DNA of 64,000 nucleotides from Planococcus citri (Eukaryota; Arthropoda; Insecta; Hemiptera; Pseudococcidae). The first letter of the stretch is position 1, and the number at the start of each line of letters is the position of its first letter. The stretch spans positions 26,805,230 through 26,869,229 of the forward strand of contig NC_088677.1 of assembly GCF_950023065.1 (NCBI RefSeq), in the 5' to 3' direction. Shown here piece after piece: positions 36,267 to 48,700 of the stretch. Position numbers and translations under genes: made by a program. The notes below the pieces were generated by a model that saw only the letters and a program-made list of their open reading frames with translations, was not told where the DNA came from and did not search any database.

Positions 36267-38147
36267 ATTGCAAAGTTGGTATGCTAAAATCGGAAATAAA
36301 AAAAATCGGACTTTTTTTCTTGTTATCTATTTTTCGTGTGTTTTTTTTTTGGATCTTCATAAAGCATGGAAGTACATAGGTTGTAGGTACTAGACTAGGT
36401 ATAAACTTTTCCGGTCTTTTCTCACCTACGGCATTCAACAGCTCTAAGAACTGTATTTACATATTTGATATTTTTGAGCTTTCAAAAAGGGTCTCTAACA
36501 TCATTCCAGATCCGATGTACGCATTTTTCGTATACTTCCTGCGGCTAAGTGCAAATGATCATCTGTGATGGATGTTTAATGTAGATTTCCGCACGTTTAT
36601 CTTTCTCTAGAGAGGGTGTGAGAATGAGGCTTAATTCGCCACCGCGACGAATTTAATGTCAGCACGTCGGTTGAATTTCAAGTTCAATGTCGATTCAACG
36701 ACGACGCGAGCGAACTTTTAATGAATACCTAATGCACTGGCATCGTTGCAAAGAAAGGGTGCTTGTTGGAAAAATATCATTAAGACTTGAAACGCTATAT
36801 AGAAAACCGCGACAAGATGAGGGCGATCTAATACTAATCATATCCATCAGCAGCAATGCGGCAGAGCGGTATTAACGAGTTGTAATTTACTAAAATGAAA
36901 AAGGAGAGTCAAATAAACACGCTAGGGTATTGCCATGAGGACCAAAGAGTGTAAAGAGATGCGGCGAGATGAGTTTTAGTACATTTTGTTGCAAGGGTCA
37001 CGCTTGTATATAGTTGTAATGTAGGTAAAACCGCTTGCTCTGCGCAGAATTTTAATTATATTTCGCGTCAGCACGCATCGCCACTCGCCAGCCATCGCGT
37101 TAACCGCAATCATAACGCAACGCACGGTGCAAATAAAAACCAATATATTATCTTCTCTTACGCGGAGGTACATACTTTGTCGATTGTTAATTGACAATAA
37201 TGCATAACGCGTTATCGCGGCTGCAGCAAAAAGGCGACTAAAATCACGTATATTTTAATACACGCGCAGGCAAGCGCACTGAATTTTATCGTCATTTTTA
37301 TAGCAAACATTGACTTTATTTTTCGGTAAAGGCGGTAAATGAACCATAATCGCATGTGGAAGAGAATGTGTGATCATTGAACCCAACAACAAACTCGCCA
37401 AAGCTGTCTTTGGTCATCGCCGTTGCCGTTTTGTTACCGCAGTTGTAAAAAAAATACGTAGATATACACTTGTATAGGTACACGAAAGAGGAGCAAAAAA
37501 ATATCGAAAATTCCACACCTTTTTAACCAAAACGTATTATACTTTTGATCGTAGAGTGTTCCGGTGTCGGTGTCTTTTCGCATCATCGAGCACACCTTTT
37601 TATTTTTTTCTCTTACTTATTTTTTGTACTAGGTACGATGTTCTTCTCGCGTGTACATGCGTGGAATTTTTAAGTCGATATGAATTAATGCGCGTCGTAA
37701 AAAAAAAAAAAAGTCACTGGGTCATAACATCGCGTATAAATATAGTAAAATTTATCAACTCTGTGGCGAGTAGAGTAGACGCGCGCGGACGCAATCGGTA
37801 ATTACGTTGATTTATTACCTTAGCCAATTTTCAATGTAATGTACATATTATATAGGTAGTAATAATCGATTCGAGAATATGTATTTTATATACAAAATAC
37901 TCATCAGTTACTCGATACTCGTCCGTATTAAATCTCATTCGCGCCTACAACGTTGTTTGGAAATTTTCGCTGACATCATTCATCGCTCTGCGCTGTTTCC
38001 GATTACATACGCAGCCATCATTGGGATATGGCTTTCGATACAATGTGACAATAATAAATTCTAACATAGAAATGGGACTTTTAAAACCGTCAGCTTTAAA
38101 TGAACTGAAATTTCGCTCATTGAAACAGTTTGAGCTACAGTACTTGA
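36267..38147. other. CpG-containing island
   Basis: CG dinucleotides are frequent, for example around 36640-36715 and 37060-37120. A minus-strand donor-like TAG|GTGAGA lies at 36426/36425 just after a short ATG frame, too weak to call. No repeats recognised. Confidence 0.4.
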
Positions 38148-38199
38148 AATTACAAGATGTCTAAACGGTCATAAAAGTCATGAAAGTCATGAAGAAGTC

Positions 38200-38463
38200 A
38201 TGAATTTTGCTCGAAACACACATGAAAATTTTTCTAGAAAGGCCATAAAATAAAATAAATAAATAAAATAAAAAATTTGTTCAAAAAATCAGAAAAATGA
38301 AAAAATTAAAATACCTACTTTACTTGTATACAAATTGAAAAAATTTCCTCGCAGTTTCAAGTTATTTAATTTTTGGAGGGGGGGTCTATTTTCATTCGCG
38401 GTAAAAATGTGAAAAAATATGGCATTAAAGAGTCATGATTTTTCATGTTATAGGCACCCTGTT
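38200..38463 (+). repeat. Direct repeat, copy 1 (partner at 39112-39363)
   Basis: GAATTTTGCTCGAAACACAC begins both copies. They then share CCATAAAAT, a TTCAAAAATCAGAAAAAT block, AATACCTACTT, GCAGTTTCAAGTTA, a G-run, GCGGTAAAA-TGTGAAAAA and AGTCATGATTTTT, ending CACCCTG. To the left at 38152 the words AGATGTCTAAACGGTCAT resemble the complement of the right tip (CAGGGTGYCTA), so this copy may be a full 0.3-kb inverted-repeat element. Confidence 0.65.
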
Positions 38464-39111
38464 TTAAGCTTCCCTGTATTCCACTAATTTAAATAATCTC
38501 TCAATTCCAGCGTTCAAATCGGTTTGTTTGATGTTATTGTTGTTTCTTTAAAAATTATGAACACGTTAAAGAATGTACAGGAGGGAGAGTTGGTGAAAAA
38601 GCTCGAGTATTTAGAAAATAGGATCTATTCTAAACCTCAAATAGGTATACGAATAACATTTTGAAAAAAATAGAATACTGGTCGCAGGAACGAAGAAAAG
38701 GAATAAAGGATGGCTGTGGGGCAAACAGACCCCCCCCCCCCAAACTCATTCAAACTTGAGAAATTTTTGTAACATTGAAATTTTAATCGAGAAAAATAAA
38801 TTTTACTCATTAAAAATCATGTTTTTACTTCCTGGAATTGAAAATTTTCAACGCTTTTGCTCGAGCAAAATTTCTATTTTTCTAGAATTCAAATTTCATG
38901 AAACTTTTTTATTCAAATCTGTAAAATATTATCTAGGTATACCTACCTAAATTCAGAAAAATCAATTCCCCATCATACCAAAAAGTGATGTTTTTTTTTT
39001 ACTTCTTTTAGATTAAGTATAAAATTTCCTAGGTTTTTTTTGCTCCGTTTCACTGGGATCAGTTTGAATATTTTACTATGACTTTGTTAGGAAAATTAGA
39101 ATCATTCAATG
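38464..39111. other. AT-rich spacer between two direct repeats
   Basis: No gene recognised. A C-run lies at 38731-38741. Confidence 0.4.
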
Positions 39112-39363
39112 AATTTTGCTCGAAACACACTTGAAAATTTATTAAATAGCCCATAAAATGAAAATAAAAAAATCGTTCAAAAATCAGAAAAATTAGAAAA
39201 CTAAAATATACCTACTTGCCTACAAATTTTTAAAAAATTCTAGCAGTTTCAAGTTACTTGATTTTTTTGTGAGGGGGGGGGGATCTGCATGCGGTAAAAG
39301 TGTGAAAAATAGGTCATGAAAAAGTCATGATTTTTTTGTCTGGGAGATCTGTTAGACACCCTG
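39112..39363 (+). repeat. Direct repeat, copy 2
   Basis: It matches 38200-38463 in the same orientation and ends ACACCCTG. The left part found beside copy 1 (AGATGTCTAAAC) is missing, so it is truncated. Confidence 0.65.
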
Positions 39364-39408
39364 TGGTAAAAATGCTATAAGAACGTATTTGAAAAAACAT
39401 TTTACTTA

Positions 39409-40978
39409 CAAGGGAACCTCTTGAGGTGTCCGCATTCGATTTGACTGGGACCGCGATTTCTGGAAAGAGCATGGTCTATAACCCCCAAATCAAAATTTTC
39501 AGCGGCCCAAGTTCATTTTTCGAGTTTTGGCGAATTTTTGAAAATCCAAATTGACTATTTTGGTGATTTATGCTTTTTTTAAAAAAAAGTACATACTTGA
39601 TCAGTAAAAATGTTCGAAATAAGTCCCAAAACTGATATTATCCCACCAAAACCAAATTTCGCCATTTCCAGCCATTCTGGAGCCTCCAGGGCTATTTTTA
39701 AAATTCTCCAGAATTTTCAATTTGCTCCAGAAGGTGTCAATATGAAGTTGGGCAGCTAAAAATCGAGTTGTGTATTATACTCGACTTGTTTAACGAGTTT
39801 ATCTACATTTGAGCCGATTTTGGAAGTGACACCTCAAGAGTGGTTTTTTGACCAGCTTTTTTCAAAATTAAAAAATCAAAAAAATCACAAGATAACCGTT
39901 TGTGGGGAATTTTTTGAAATTTGTGCGAATCGCTGTATTTTGTCCGTACCTAACCCCCCAAATCAAAATGTTACAATTTCCAGCCATTCTGGAGCCTCCA
40001 GCGCGATTTTCAATTTCTCCAGAATTTTGAAAGAGGGACATCTCAAAAGTGGTTTTTTGAGGTGTCACTCTCGCTCCAAAACGGCTGGAAATGGTAGAAT
40101 TTGCGCTCTGGGGGTTACTTTTTGAAGAAATACAGCGATTCGTACAAATTTCAAAAATTTCCTCACAAACTGTCTTCTTTTGATTTTTTGGATTTTTCAA
40201 TTTTGAAAAAAGCTGGTCAAAAAACCACTTTTGAGGTGTCACTCCCAAAATCGGCTCAAATGTAGATAATCTCGTTAAACAAGTCGAGTATAATACACAA
40301 CTCGATTTTTGGCTGCCCAACTGCATATTCACGCCTTCTGGAGCCAAATTCAAAATTCTGGAGAAATTGAAAAATCGCATTGGAGGCTTCAGAATGGCTG
40401 GAAATTGTGAAATCTGGATTAGGGAGGTTAGTTTTGGACAAAATACAGCGATTCGCGTGAATTTCGAAAATTTCCACACAAACGGGAAACTTTTGATTTT
40501 TTGGATTTTTTAATTTTGAAGAAAGCTGGTCAAAAAGCCACTTTTGAGGTGTCACTCTCAAAATCGGCTCAAATACGGATAAACTCGTTAAACAGGCCGA
40601 GTATAACACACAACTCGATTTTTAGCTGCCCAACTTCATATTGACACCTTCTGGAGCATATTCAAAATTCTGGAGAAATTGAAAAATCGCACTGGAGGCT
40701 CCAGAATGGCTGGAACTGGTGAAATTTGGATTTAGGGAATTAATATCAGTTTTAGGACTTATTTTGATCATTTTTACTGATCAAGTACGTATGTACTTTT
40801 TTGAAAAAAGCATAAATCACCAAAAACAGTCAATTTTGAATTTTCAAACGTTCGCCAAATATCAAGATATATGAAGTTGGGCAGCTGAAAATGTGGTTTT
40901 GGTGGTTCTAGACCATGCTCATTCCAAAAATCGCGGTCCCGTTCAAATCGGAGGCGAACACCTCAAGAGGTTCCCTTG
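39409..40978. mobile_element. Fold-back element with CAAGGGAACCTC ends and TTA target duplication
   Basis: Both ends start CAAGGGAACCTCTTGAGGTG and remain similar inward through GGGACCGCGATTT and GAGCATGGTCTA. TTA flanks each side (39406-39408 and 40979-40981). A 3-bp TTA duplication with long inverted repeats is what PIF/Harbinger-type MITEs show; the assignment is inference. Inside, a module of about 370 bp (GCTAAAAATCGAGTTGTGT, ACTCGACTTGTTTAACGAG, TTTTTTGACCAGCTTTTTTC, AATCGCTGTATTTTGTCC, TTCTGGAGCCTCCAG) occurs once on the plus strand and twice on the minus strand, giving nested palindromes. No transposase frame. Confidence 0.8.
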
Positions 40979-41720
40979 TTACACCATTAAAAGTTATCTA
41001 GAGTATTAAAATCTTGAAAAAGAATCAAAATCCGATGAAATGTGGCCAATTTATGGAAAAATTGCAATGAATGTGAAATGTGAAAACATTTTAAAAATCG
41101 TTAAAATTATTTAAAACTACTAAAATTCTAGCAAATTTATTGAAATTTGACAAAATTTATTAAGTTCTTTTTAAAACAAAAAAATATTTTAAATAAAACA
41201 TATTCAAGTCAAGTATCGATATCTGATGAATTAAGCAAAAAATTGCATTACATAATTATTATTTTTGAAGTTAGTCAGTTTTTGGTAATTTTGAATGATT
41301 TTTAGCGTTTCCAAATGTTATTCAACATTGGTATAAAGAAAAATTACACTGCTTCAACGATTTTCATATTCTGTCTATTTTCATTTTTAAAAAAAACGTT
41401 TGAGCAGTCTGAAAAAACGTTCATGTGTAAAAAAAATAATTTTTTTGAGATTATTTATAGTAAGTACATAGTTTGTTCTGGCAGAATTTTCTGTTCTAGA
41501 ACAGCCTCCTTTGGTCGAAATTGAAAAACTTTGTAAAATAATTACAAAAAGAGTGTCTTTCAGGACAATTCAGCCCTCTGAATACGAATCCGAGATTTAC
41601 GAGTATAGGTTGACTTTCCAAGTGGAGAAGTAGATTATTGGACTTGTACCTACATATCAATTTTATTTACTTTTTGGGTATGAGTGTCAATTCATTAGGT
41701 AATCAACAAGTGGTTTTATT
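40979..41720. other. AT-rich sequence upstream of the recursive splice candidate
   Basis: No gene or repeat recognised. Confidence 0.4.
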
Positions 41721-41740
41721 TTTTTGTTCCAGGTGAGTGC
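41709..41740 (+). promoter_or_regulatory. Candidate recursive splice site (zero-length exon), junction 41732/41733
   Basis: A T-rich tract (GTGGTTTTATTTTTTTGTTC) runs into CAG|GTGAGT with no exon between the 3' and regenerated 5' splice site. An AATCAAC word about 30 bases upstream could serve as branch point. This is the form of ratcheting points described for long introns of Drosophila. It lies on the same strand as the candidate exon at 6111-6172, about 35.6 kb downstream, within what appears to be one intron. Alternatively it is a chance match. Confidence 0.45.
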
Positions 41741-43130
41741 AAATTTTCATCATAAGGGTTACGGAATAAGTATGATTATGACAATAGTACGAGTAAGTCA
41801 ATTTTTTGTTATTTATTTCATGAGGTCGAAACCTCGAAATTATAGCACCTGTGCATCCCCTCCCCTCCCCTCCCCTCCATGCAGTACATTTGCATGCATG
41901 GTATCATTGCATGCGACTTGCGAATGCATACTGCATACACAAGCCATTGAACGGAGTAAAAATATAGTTATTGGTACTATTTTTAAACGCACGTGCTAAC
42001 AAGTGACAGATTGCATTTAAAAAAGGCACACCTTACGACTTATTCGAACGTGTTCGCAAATGAATATAATTAAAATAATTTTCCTCTCGACAGCTTCTTT
42101 TTCGTTGGCACAATATACGCGCACGTACCATACATTGTGATAATTTGTATACCTACTGAACACTTTCGTTATATAATTCCTCGTAGTTTATGGTGAGAAT
42201 TCCAAAGTTAAACAATTCAATCATGACATTGCTCGCATTTTATACCAACTGCTATTAGAGCATGAAGGAATTCATCTCACTTTTAACCATAATACACTTC
42301 TTCTTTTTCTATCTACAAAAATAGATTCGTTAGCGTATAGAATTAAAAAACAATTAGACAATACCGGTATCAGTTACGAGTACGTTTTCGTTTTCACCCT
42401 CGATACAGTAATTTTTCGCTTAAATGACAAATTTTTATACACTTTATTAATGGAAATTTTCAGCTACTTGAAGCCGTTGTTCGCGTGGCCTTCTTAATAT
42501 GAACCACAAATTCGTGCGCAAATAACCTCCGAGCTAGTCTGCGTATTTTTTATATATTATTTAAAAACGTAATTCGTAGTTTTAAAACGGTTCGATAATT
42601 TTTAGCCGAATGTTCGCTTTTGCTTTTATACATTACTTGCATGCATACGTATACAAAAACACGTCGACGTAGCACGGCGGCCATAGACCACCGAAGGTGA
42701 ACCTGCAATGAGGGCATTATGCGCATTTTCAAAGGTTACTTATCAAAACAAATACTTCTCTCCGGAAATTGTCCAGGTAATTAGCCTCAATGTGTATGGT
42801 GGATACGTAATATGATAGCAATTACCGTCGATAATTCCATCATTTATGTAATTACAGTATACTCAGTCTTTGGAGATTTATACGCGTGTGTTTTCTGTAC
42901 ACATATTATGTACGAGAGGAGAAAGATCAATGTTCAGGCATACTATACTTATATCCAGAAAATTCTCAAGTATAAGTATTCAGTATTCTTGAACGACTTC
43001 ACATGTCGAAAAAAAAACTTATTGAAGTGTTCATAACTTATGCATGTGTATTTTTTTTGTAAGTATGTAGGTACAAAATATGTCTCGAGTTCGTGATGCG
43101 TGGGCTGGGTTTGGCAGTTTGGCTTTACGA
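41741..43130. other. CpG-containing island
   Basis: It contains a CCCCT microsatellite at 41856-41879, repeated GCATGCA words near 41890-41930, and a CGGCGGCCATAGACCACCG stretch near 42673. No exon recognised. Confidence 0.4.
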
Positions 43131-45973
43131 AGGAACTTTTTGAACTGGCGAGATTCGATTTGAACGAAACCAAGCTAGATCGAAAGAGTACGTTCTAAAT
43201 TTCAGACCCGGGTTCATTTTTGGATTTTTTGGGCGAATTTTTGAAAAAGTAGAAAATTTGAAAAAAATAAATATTGTTTTGAGGGCGATTTTTACACTTT
43301 TTCATGAAATGTAAAATTTTCCGAGCAAAATGAACCAACGTGAATGATTAATTCAATTCAACTCCCGCTCATCAACAGTTTCTAGTTGTGGGTCATTCTG
43401 GAGCCTCCAGCGATTTTTAACATTTTTTCCTGAAACTTCAAATCACCAGGGCTAGGATTTTTAAGCGTTATCAAAAACGTTTTAAGCGCTATAAAAAAGC
43501 AATAAAAATGTAAGAAACAAGCTAAAAAAATGCGCTATTAAATCCTACCATGTTACATATCAAAATGAAGGTTTTTTCAAACCCAGCAAGATACCTCCCT
43601 TAAATATATGTACAACTTGAACCAAAATGAGCTAAAAGAAGAAAATGAAAAAAAAGGAAAAAACTAAAACTAAAAGTTGAAAAAAAATAAATAAAAATTG
43701 AAAAATGAAAACTGAATCTGTTATTTTTTAGTTTTTTTCTCTTGTTTTTTTAAACTAATCTTTTTTCAAAAATGTGCAAAACGTTGATAAATTTTTGTAA
43801 TTTTGGAACTAATTGCTTTAATTTTACCAATTTTTTACCTAAAAAAGCGCTAACGACGAAAAAAAGCCCCAAAAAAGCAAAATTTCTGCCTTTTTGGGGC
43901 AATATAAGCATTTTAAAGCATTTACACCCAAAAAAATCAGAAAAAAGCACCATCAACTTTTACCATTCGCCTCATAATGCAATGAATTGCAAAGAAAATG
44001 TATTTATGCCGTATATGGTGTTAATGCTAAAAAAAAAAAAACATTATCATGAAAATCCCAGCCCTACAAATCACTTTAGAAGGGCCAAAAATTAACATTG
44101 AAAAAAATTGTGATTTTTTGCATTAGCCCAATTCTCAAAGAAGTCCTGATTATTTCCAAATTTGTCAAAAAAAACCGTTTTTTTTTTTTTGCAAAATTGT
44201 CAGAAAATCCCATTTTTAACAAATTTGCCAGAGTCCTACACATAGTTTTGGTAAAATTGTCAAAAATTCGTGTTCTTTTTTGTTCTTTTGTTAAAGTTGT
44301 CAAAATGACTAATTTTTTAGAAAATTTACAATTATGTAGTATAAAAAGGTCACATTTTTGGCGATGATTGTCAAAAAGGTCCTTTTTTTGTCAAAATTGT
44401 CAGAAATCCATTTTTTTTACAAAAATAATGCTGTTTTTTTTTCGTAAATGCTACAAAAGTCCAAAAAATGTTTTTTCAAAATTGCAAAAAAAACTTCCTC
44501 TCAAAAGTGCCATAAAGCTTCGTTTTTCTATCAGAATCATTAGAAAGTTCCATTTTTGTCAAGATTGAAAGAAACTCCAATTTGTTGAAAAATTGCCAAA
44601 AAGTTACATTTTTTGACATTATTGTTTAAAAAGTCACATTTTTGCCAAAATTGTCAACACTTCCAAACATCTAAAAAATGGCTTACAATTTTGCCTTAGC
44701 TGTCCAAAAAGTCCTGCTTTTCCCAAAATTGTTAAATAAAAGTCTTGTTTTCTGATTATAAAATTGCAAAAAATCCTGTTTTTTCCGAAATTTTCAAAAG
44801 TTTGATATTCTTTCAAAAATTGTCAAAAAATGTGTGTTTTTCGCTAAAATTGCCGAAAAAAGTTTCTTGTTTTTGTGTCAAAATTGTTAAAAAGTCTTAT
44901 TTTTTGGAAAAGTCAAAAAGGCTTCAACTGTTGTCAAAATTATCAAAAGCTCTATTTTTTGCTAAAACTGTATAAAAGCACTAATTTATTCTAAAATTTG
45001 TCAAAAGTTTCACTTTTTGTTCGAAAAGTCAAAAAATTTCAATTTTGTACAAAATGGCCAAAAAGCCCTTTTTTTTAAAGCTGCTTCCTACATAAGTAAA
45101 AAATCTGGTTTTTGGTAAAATTGCTAAAAAGCTTTTTTTGTGGGCAGCATTGTATTATTTTTAGCCACAATTACCAAAAAGTATGTTTTTTTCTACCTGA
45201 GCAGACATATAAAAAGTTCTGTTTTCCGTTTGTGTCAAAAAAGTCCTTCTTTTTGTTCAGATTTACCAAATATTCTGACCTCAAAGAATTCTTGCTTGAA
45301 TAAATTTAAAGCCTCCTCATAATTAAATTGACCCCCTCCCCTTCTATTAGAGTGTAGTTGACATTTGAAGGGTTTGTAAAATTTGGAAAAATTGACCTGG
45401 AAAACCGGAGAAAAAATCAGGAAAAATCATTTCTTCAAAACAGTGGACATCCTGCTTTAGAACCTATAATAACACTGTAGTCGCCTAGTCAGTGTAATTA
45501 GGTACCCTCTCAACCGTTTAAGGTGGTTATCGCGAAATTCCAGAAATGTGAGTTGAACAATGAATTTTTGACCAAACTGTGAATTCTAGAAAAAGTTGAA
45601 AAAATCAAATTTTCAAAAAAATGACTTGCGAAATTCATTTTGTGCCTTATTTCTAGAGTGATTTAAAGTTTAAATCAGTGGAGGCTCCAGATTGGCCCAA
45701 AGCTAATAGTTGTTGATGTGTGGGAATTGAATTGAAAAATTAATCATTCAAATTGGTTCTCTTCGTTCCAAAAAATTAGATTTCATGAGAAAGTTGAAAA
45801 AATCGCCTTTAAAACAACTTTTTTTTCTTCAAATTTTCTAAGTTTTCAAAAATTCGCCAAAAATCCAAAAATGAACTTTAACATTTGAAATTTTGGTTAT
45901 TGAGGTTTTAAGACACGCTCTTTCGATCTAGTTTGGTTTCGTTTGAATCAGACAGTGCCAGTTCAAAAGGATA
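43131..45973. mobile_element. Inverted-repeat element, about 2.8 kb, with a degenerate satellite interior
   Basis: The left arm (about 43131-43460) and right arm (about 45660-45973) are inverted copies. On the left, ACTTTTTGAACTGGC is followed by AACGAAACCAAGCTAGATCG, AAAGAG, TTCATTTTTGGATTTTT, GGCGAATTTTTGAAA, AATTCAATTCAACTCCC, and CTGGAGCCTCCAGCGATTTT; the complement of the right arm gives the same order. Between them lie C-poor AT-rich sequence and the repeat array at 44100-45300. Exact tips and any target duplication are not resolved. No transposase was seen. Confidence 0.65.
44100..45300 (+). repeat. Degenerate tandem repeat based on TTTTTGTCAAAATTGTCAAAAAGTC
   Basis: Variants of CAAAATTGTCAAAAAGTC separated by T-runs recur every 40-60 bases throughout. 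Units are too diverged to align by eye base for base. The same motif reappears at 51960-52380. Confidence 0.65.
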
Positions 45974-48700
45974 GCTTCTAAGTAGATAAAAAAGAACCGG
46001 GCAATTCGTTGAAATTGGTCAAAATTAGGTAAGGTACTCTTAAACACTTGAAAATTACGTGCAGTTAGCTTTTTGATCAGACAATCACAGAATTTTTCAT
46101 TTCTAACCGTTCTAGAGAGTAAAAAAAAGTACCATCATATTACGCCAAAGCTACCTATAAAACTGGGCGAATGTGATTCGATGCAGCCATCACGCACTAG
46201 GCATCTACTCGAATAAAAACTCAACATTTCAAATGTACCTAGACCTAGTAACTCCGTACTAGTTATCAATGGCGCGCAGTATTCCATTAAATGGCGAAGC
46301 TAACGGATGTTTTATATTAATTACTACCCATGAGCATCGATTATTGAATCTGCAAAAATATAATAACCTGTTTTATCTGACCTTCTTATTTCCGACAATC
46401 CGACCGACCGACGTCCATCGTTCATTTAAGTATAACGCCCGAGAGAGATGTCAATGATAACGCAGAGAATTTAAAAAAAGAATACTACAAATAAAATTTT
46501 CTATACGAAAACTCAATTCGAATGGTGTTTCCCGTTAAATCGGAGTAATATCGCGTAGATTCATCTTACTTATACCATATACCTACCTATAGGTACATAC
46601 AATAATAATACACTTATATTTCACGCGAAAGATATTATTGTGTATTTGGAATCATAAGTCCTGAAAATGGTACCAGTATTTTTTTTTTCATCTGACCGAT
46701 GCGATGAGTGTATCCGTACATTGTATGGCCACGATTTGCATCAATAACGTTATCGGTTTCAGTTGGCTAGGTATTGAAAAAATTACCCGGTAATGATGGG
46801 TGCCGAATGTTTGAGTATTACCACATTTTTTAGCATATCAAACAGTTTGTTGGCCGTGTGAAACCATCATTGAGCACAAATCTGTAGACAATGTCTCGAC
46901 CAGATGGGATAAGTAATTAAAAAATCAGGGACGTAATAGGTACTATAGGTACACGAATTTGACGAAAAATCGCAAATTCGTGCAAAGAATTAACTACGAG
47001 GCAGTTTGGTGAAAATTTCGTAGTTTTTTATTTCAAATAAATGGTGTTGTTAACCTTCGAACTCATATTTCTAGACGAATTAATGTCTTCTTCGGTGTTT
47101 AGAATAGACACAATTAGCTCGTGATTTAAATTCATAAGGTGCAAAAGTGCATCATCGAATCAAATTGATGAAAAAATATTAAGTATGCGAATTTTGCATT
47201 CGAGTGGTACTTGAGCAATGATTGATATGGTAGCTTATCAGAAATTGCAATGTATTATTAATGAATTTTCAGGGGATTCTGAACTGATTTTTTATTAGTT
47301 TAGATAGAATTTTATTTTGAACTCGTAATAAGCTAGTGAAAAACTTCTAGTTAAAATTTGGGTGAATACTGCAATTCATTTTTAAATTTTTGGCGAATTT
47401 GGAAATTTTAAAATTTATGAAAAAATCAAAATTCAAAATTTGCCAAAATAAATTTCCAAAAATTCATCAAAAATAAAAAAATTAATTTTTTCAGCTAAAA
47501 TTTTTGTTATGAAGGTTTCAGATTATGCTACATATTTCCAGAAATTGCACTTGTTTTGATGAGTCATTGATTTTGAGTATAGGTATAGTTTTTTTTGAAC
47601 ACTTCTAGTAATTTTCATCATTAAATCACCCCTTCCCTTCCTCAAAACCTCCATTAAAATTCATAAATCGACCATTTAATCATCAATACGACCGAACTCG
47701 TTCATTCGATGATACCCTCTATCTTATACTCGTAGACAGGCAGCAAAACGACCGTTGAAAATGAACAAGCAAATCTGCCTACATTTCGACCATTTCCGCG
47801 AAGGTAAAGAATACCTCCAAAAAGCGGTCAGTGTTATTGGGCGTTGGTCAAAAATGGTATATAGAACGGTACCTTACTGATACATTTTATTCGTACAATG
47901 TACACTACCACTTTATTATTTTTCGGTACCATAAGCATTCGTACGGTACCCATAGCTTTAGACCGAGCTCATAAAAAAGTTTGTCCGCAATTCACACATT
48001 TTTTTTTTTGATTCATCGTGAAAATGTAATTAATTATTAGTGTGGTCGACGCGCGCTGCACGAAATACATAAAAGTAATAAAAGAATTTTTTTTTGCTCG
48101 ACTACCTATCGTGTTGTAGATATAGGAAGTCTGTACGCAGCGTCCACATCTACGGCATATTTTCGCGCCGGATTAAATTCAGAAAATAATGAAAGGAGGT
48201 ATGAAGTAAGGAGAAAAAAAAAGATAGGAAAAAAGCGCTTTGTTTAGTACACTATAAGACAACAAAACTAAAAAGAATGCGAAAAGTAACCGCTTGCAAC
48301 CGGTCTATCAACAAACGATCTAGCTCTTGACTCGCGCATTCCGATAGGAGATACAATTTTGCTGCAATTCGTTGTTCGCCGTATAGCCGATTGCCCCGTG
48401 GAACATTGGCATTTCCTTTTTTTTATCGAGTAATTTTTCGCGAGTTTGTAATTTTTGAAATTTCATCGATGCGCTTTGAAAATAAAATACTGTGTACTAA
48501 AGATAGGGGATCCCGATTATAGTGTAGATTTTTCGGTATTTTTGAAAGGAATTGTTTTCGGATTATAAGGTGATTCGAAAGGTTCCAAATGTTCGCATTT
48601 TTTTTTTTTTTGTTTGGTCTGTGTGATGTGTTCATTATTTTTCGGAGTGCGAAAGTCGTGATTGAGGTAAACCTAGGTTGTACTTCGAGAGAGATTTTTC
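45974..48700. other. CpG-containing island interrupted by an AT-rich insert
   Basis: 46100-47100 and 47690-48680 have the CG content of other islands; 47200-47660 is AT-rich. No exon or repeat can be supported. Confidence 0.4.

Noticed and set aside
36421..36438. Minus-strand start codon followed by a GTGAGA donor
   Set aside because: The coding part would be only a few codons with no supporting acceptor; too weak to call an exon.
39868..40479. 203-codon minus-strand ORF
   Set aside because: It lies wholly inside a fold-back element and repeats itself because the element's module is duplicated; no transposase motif.
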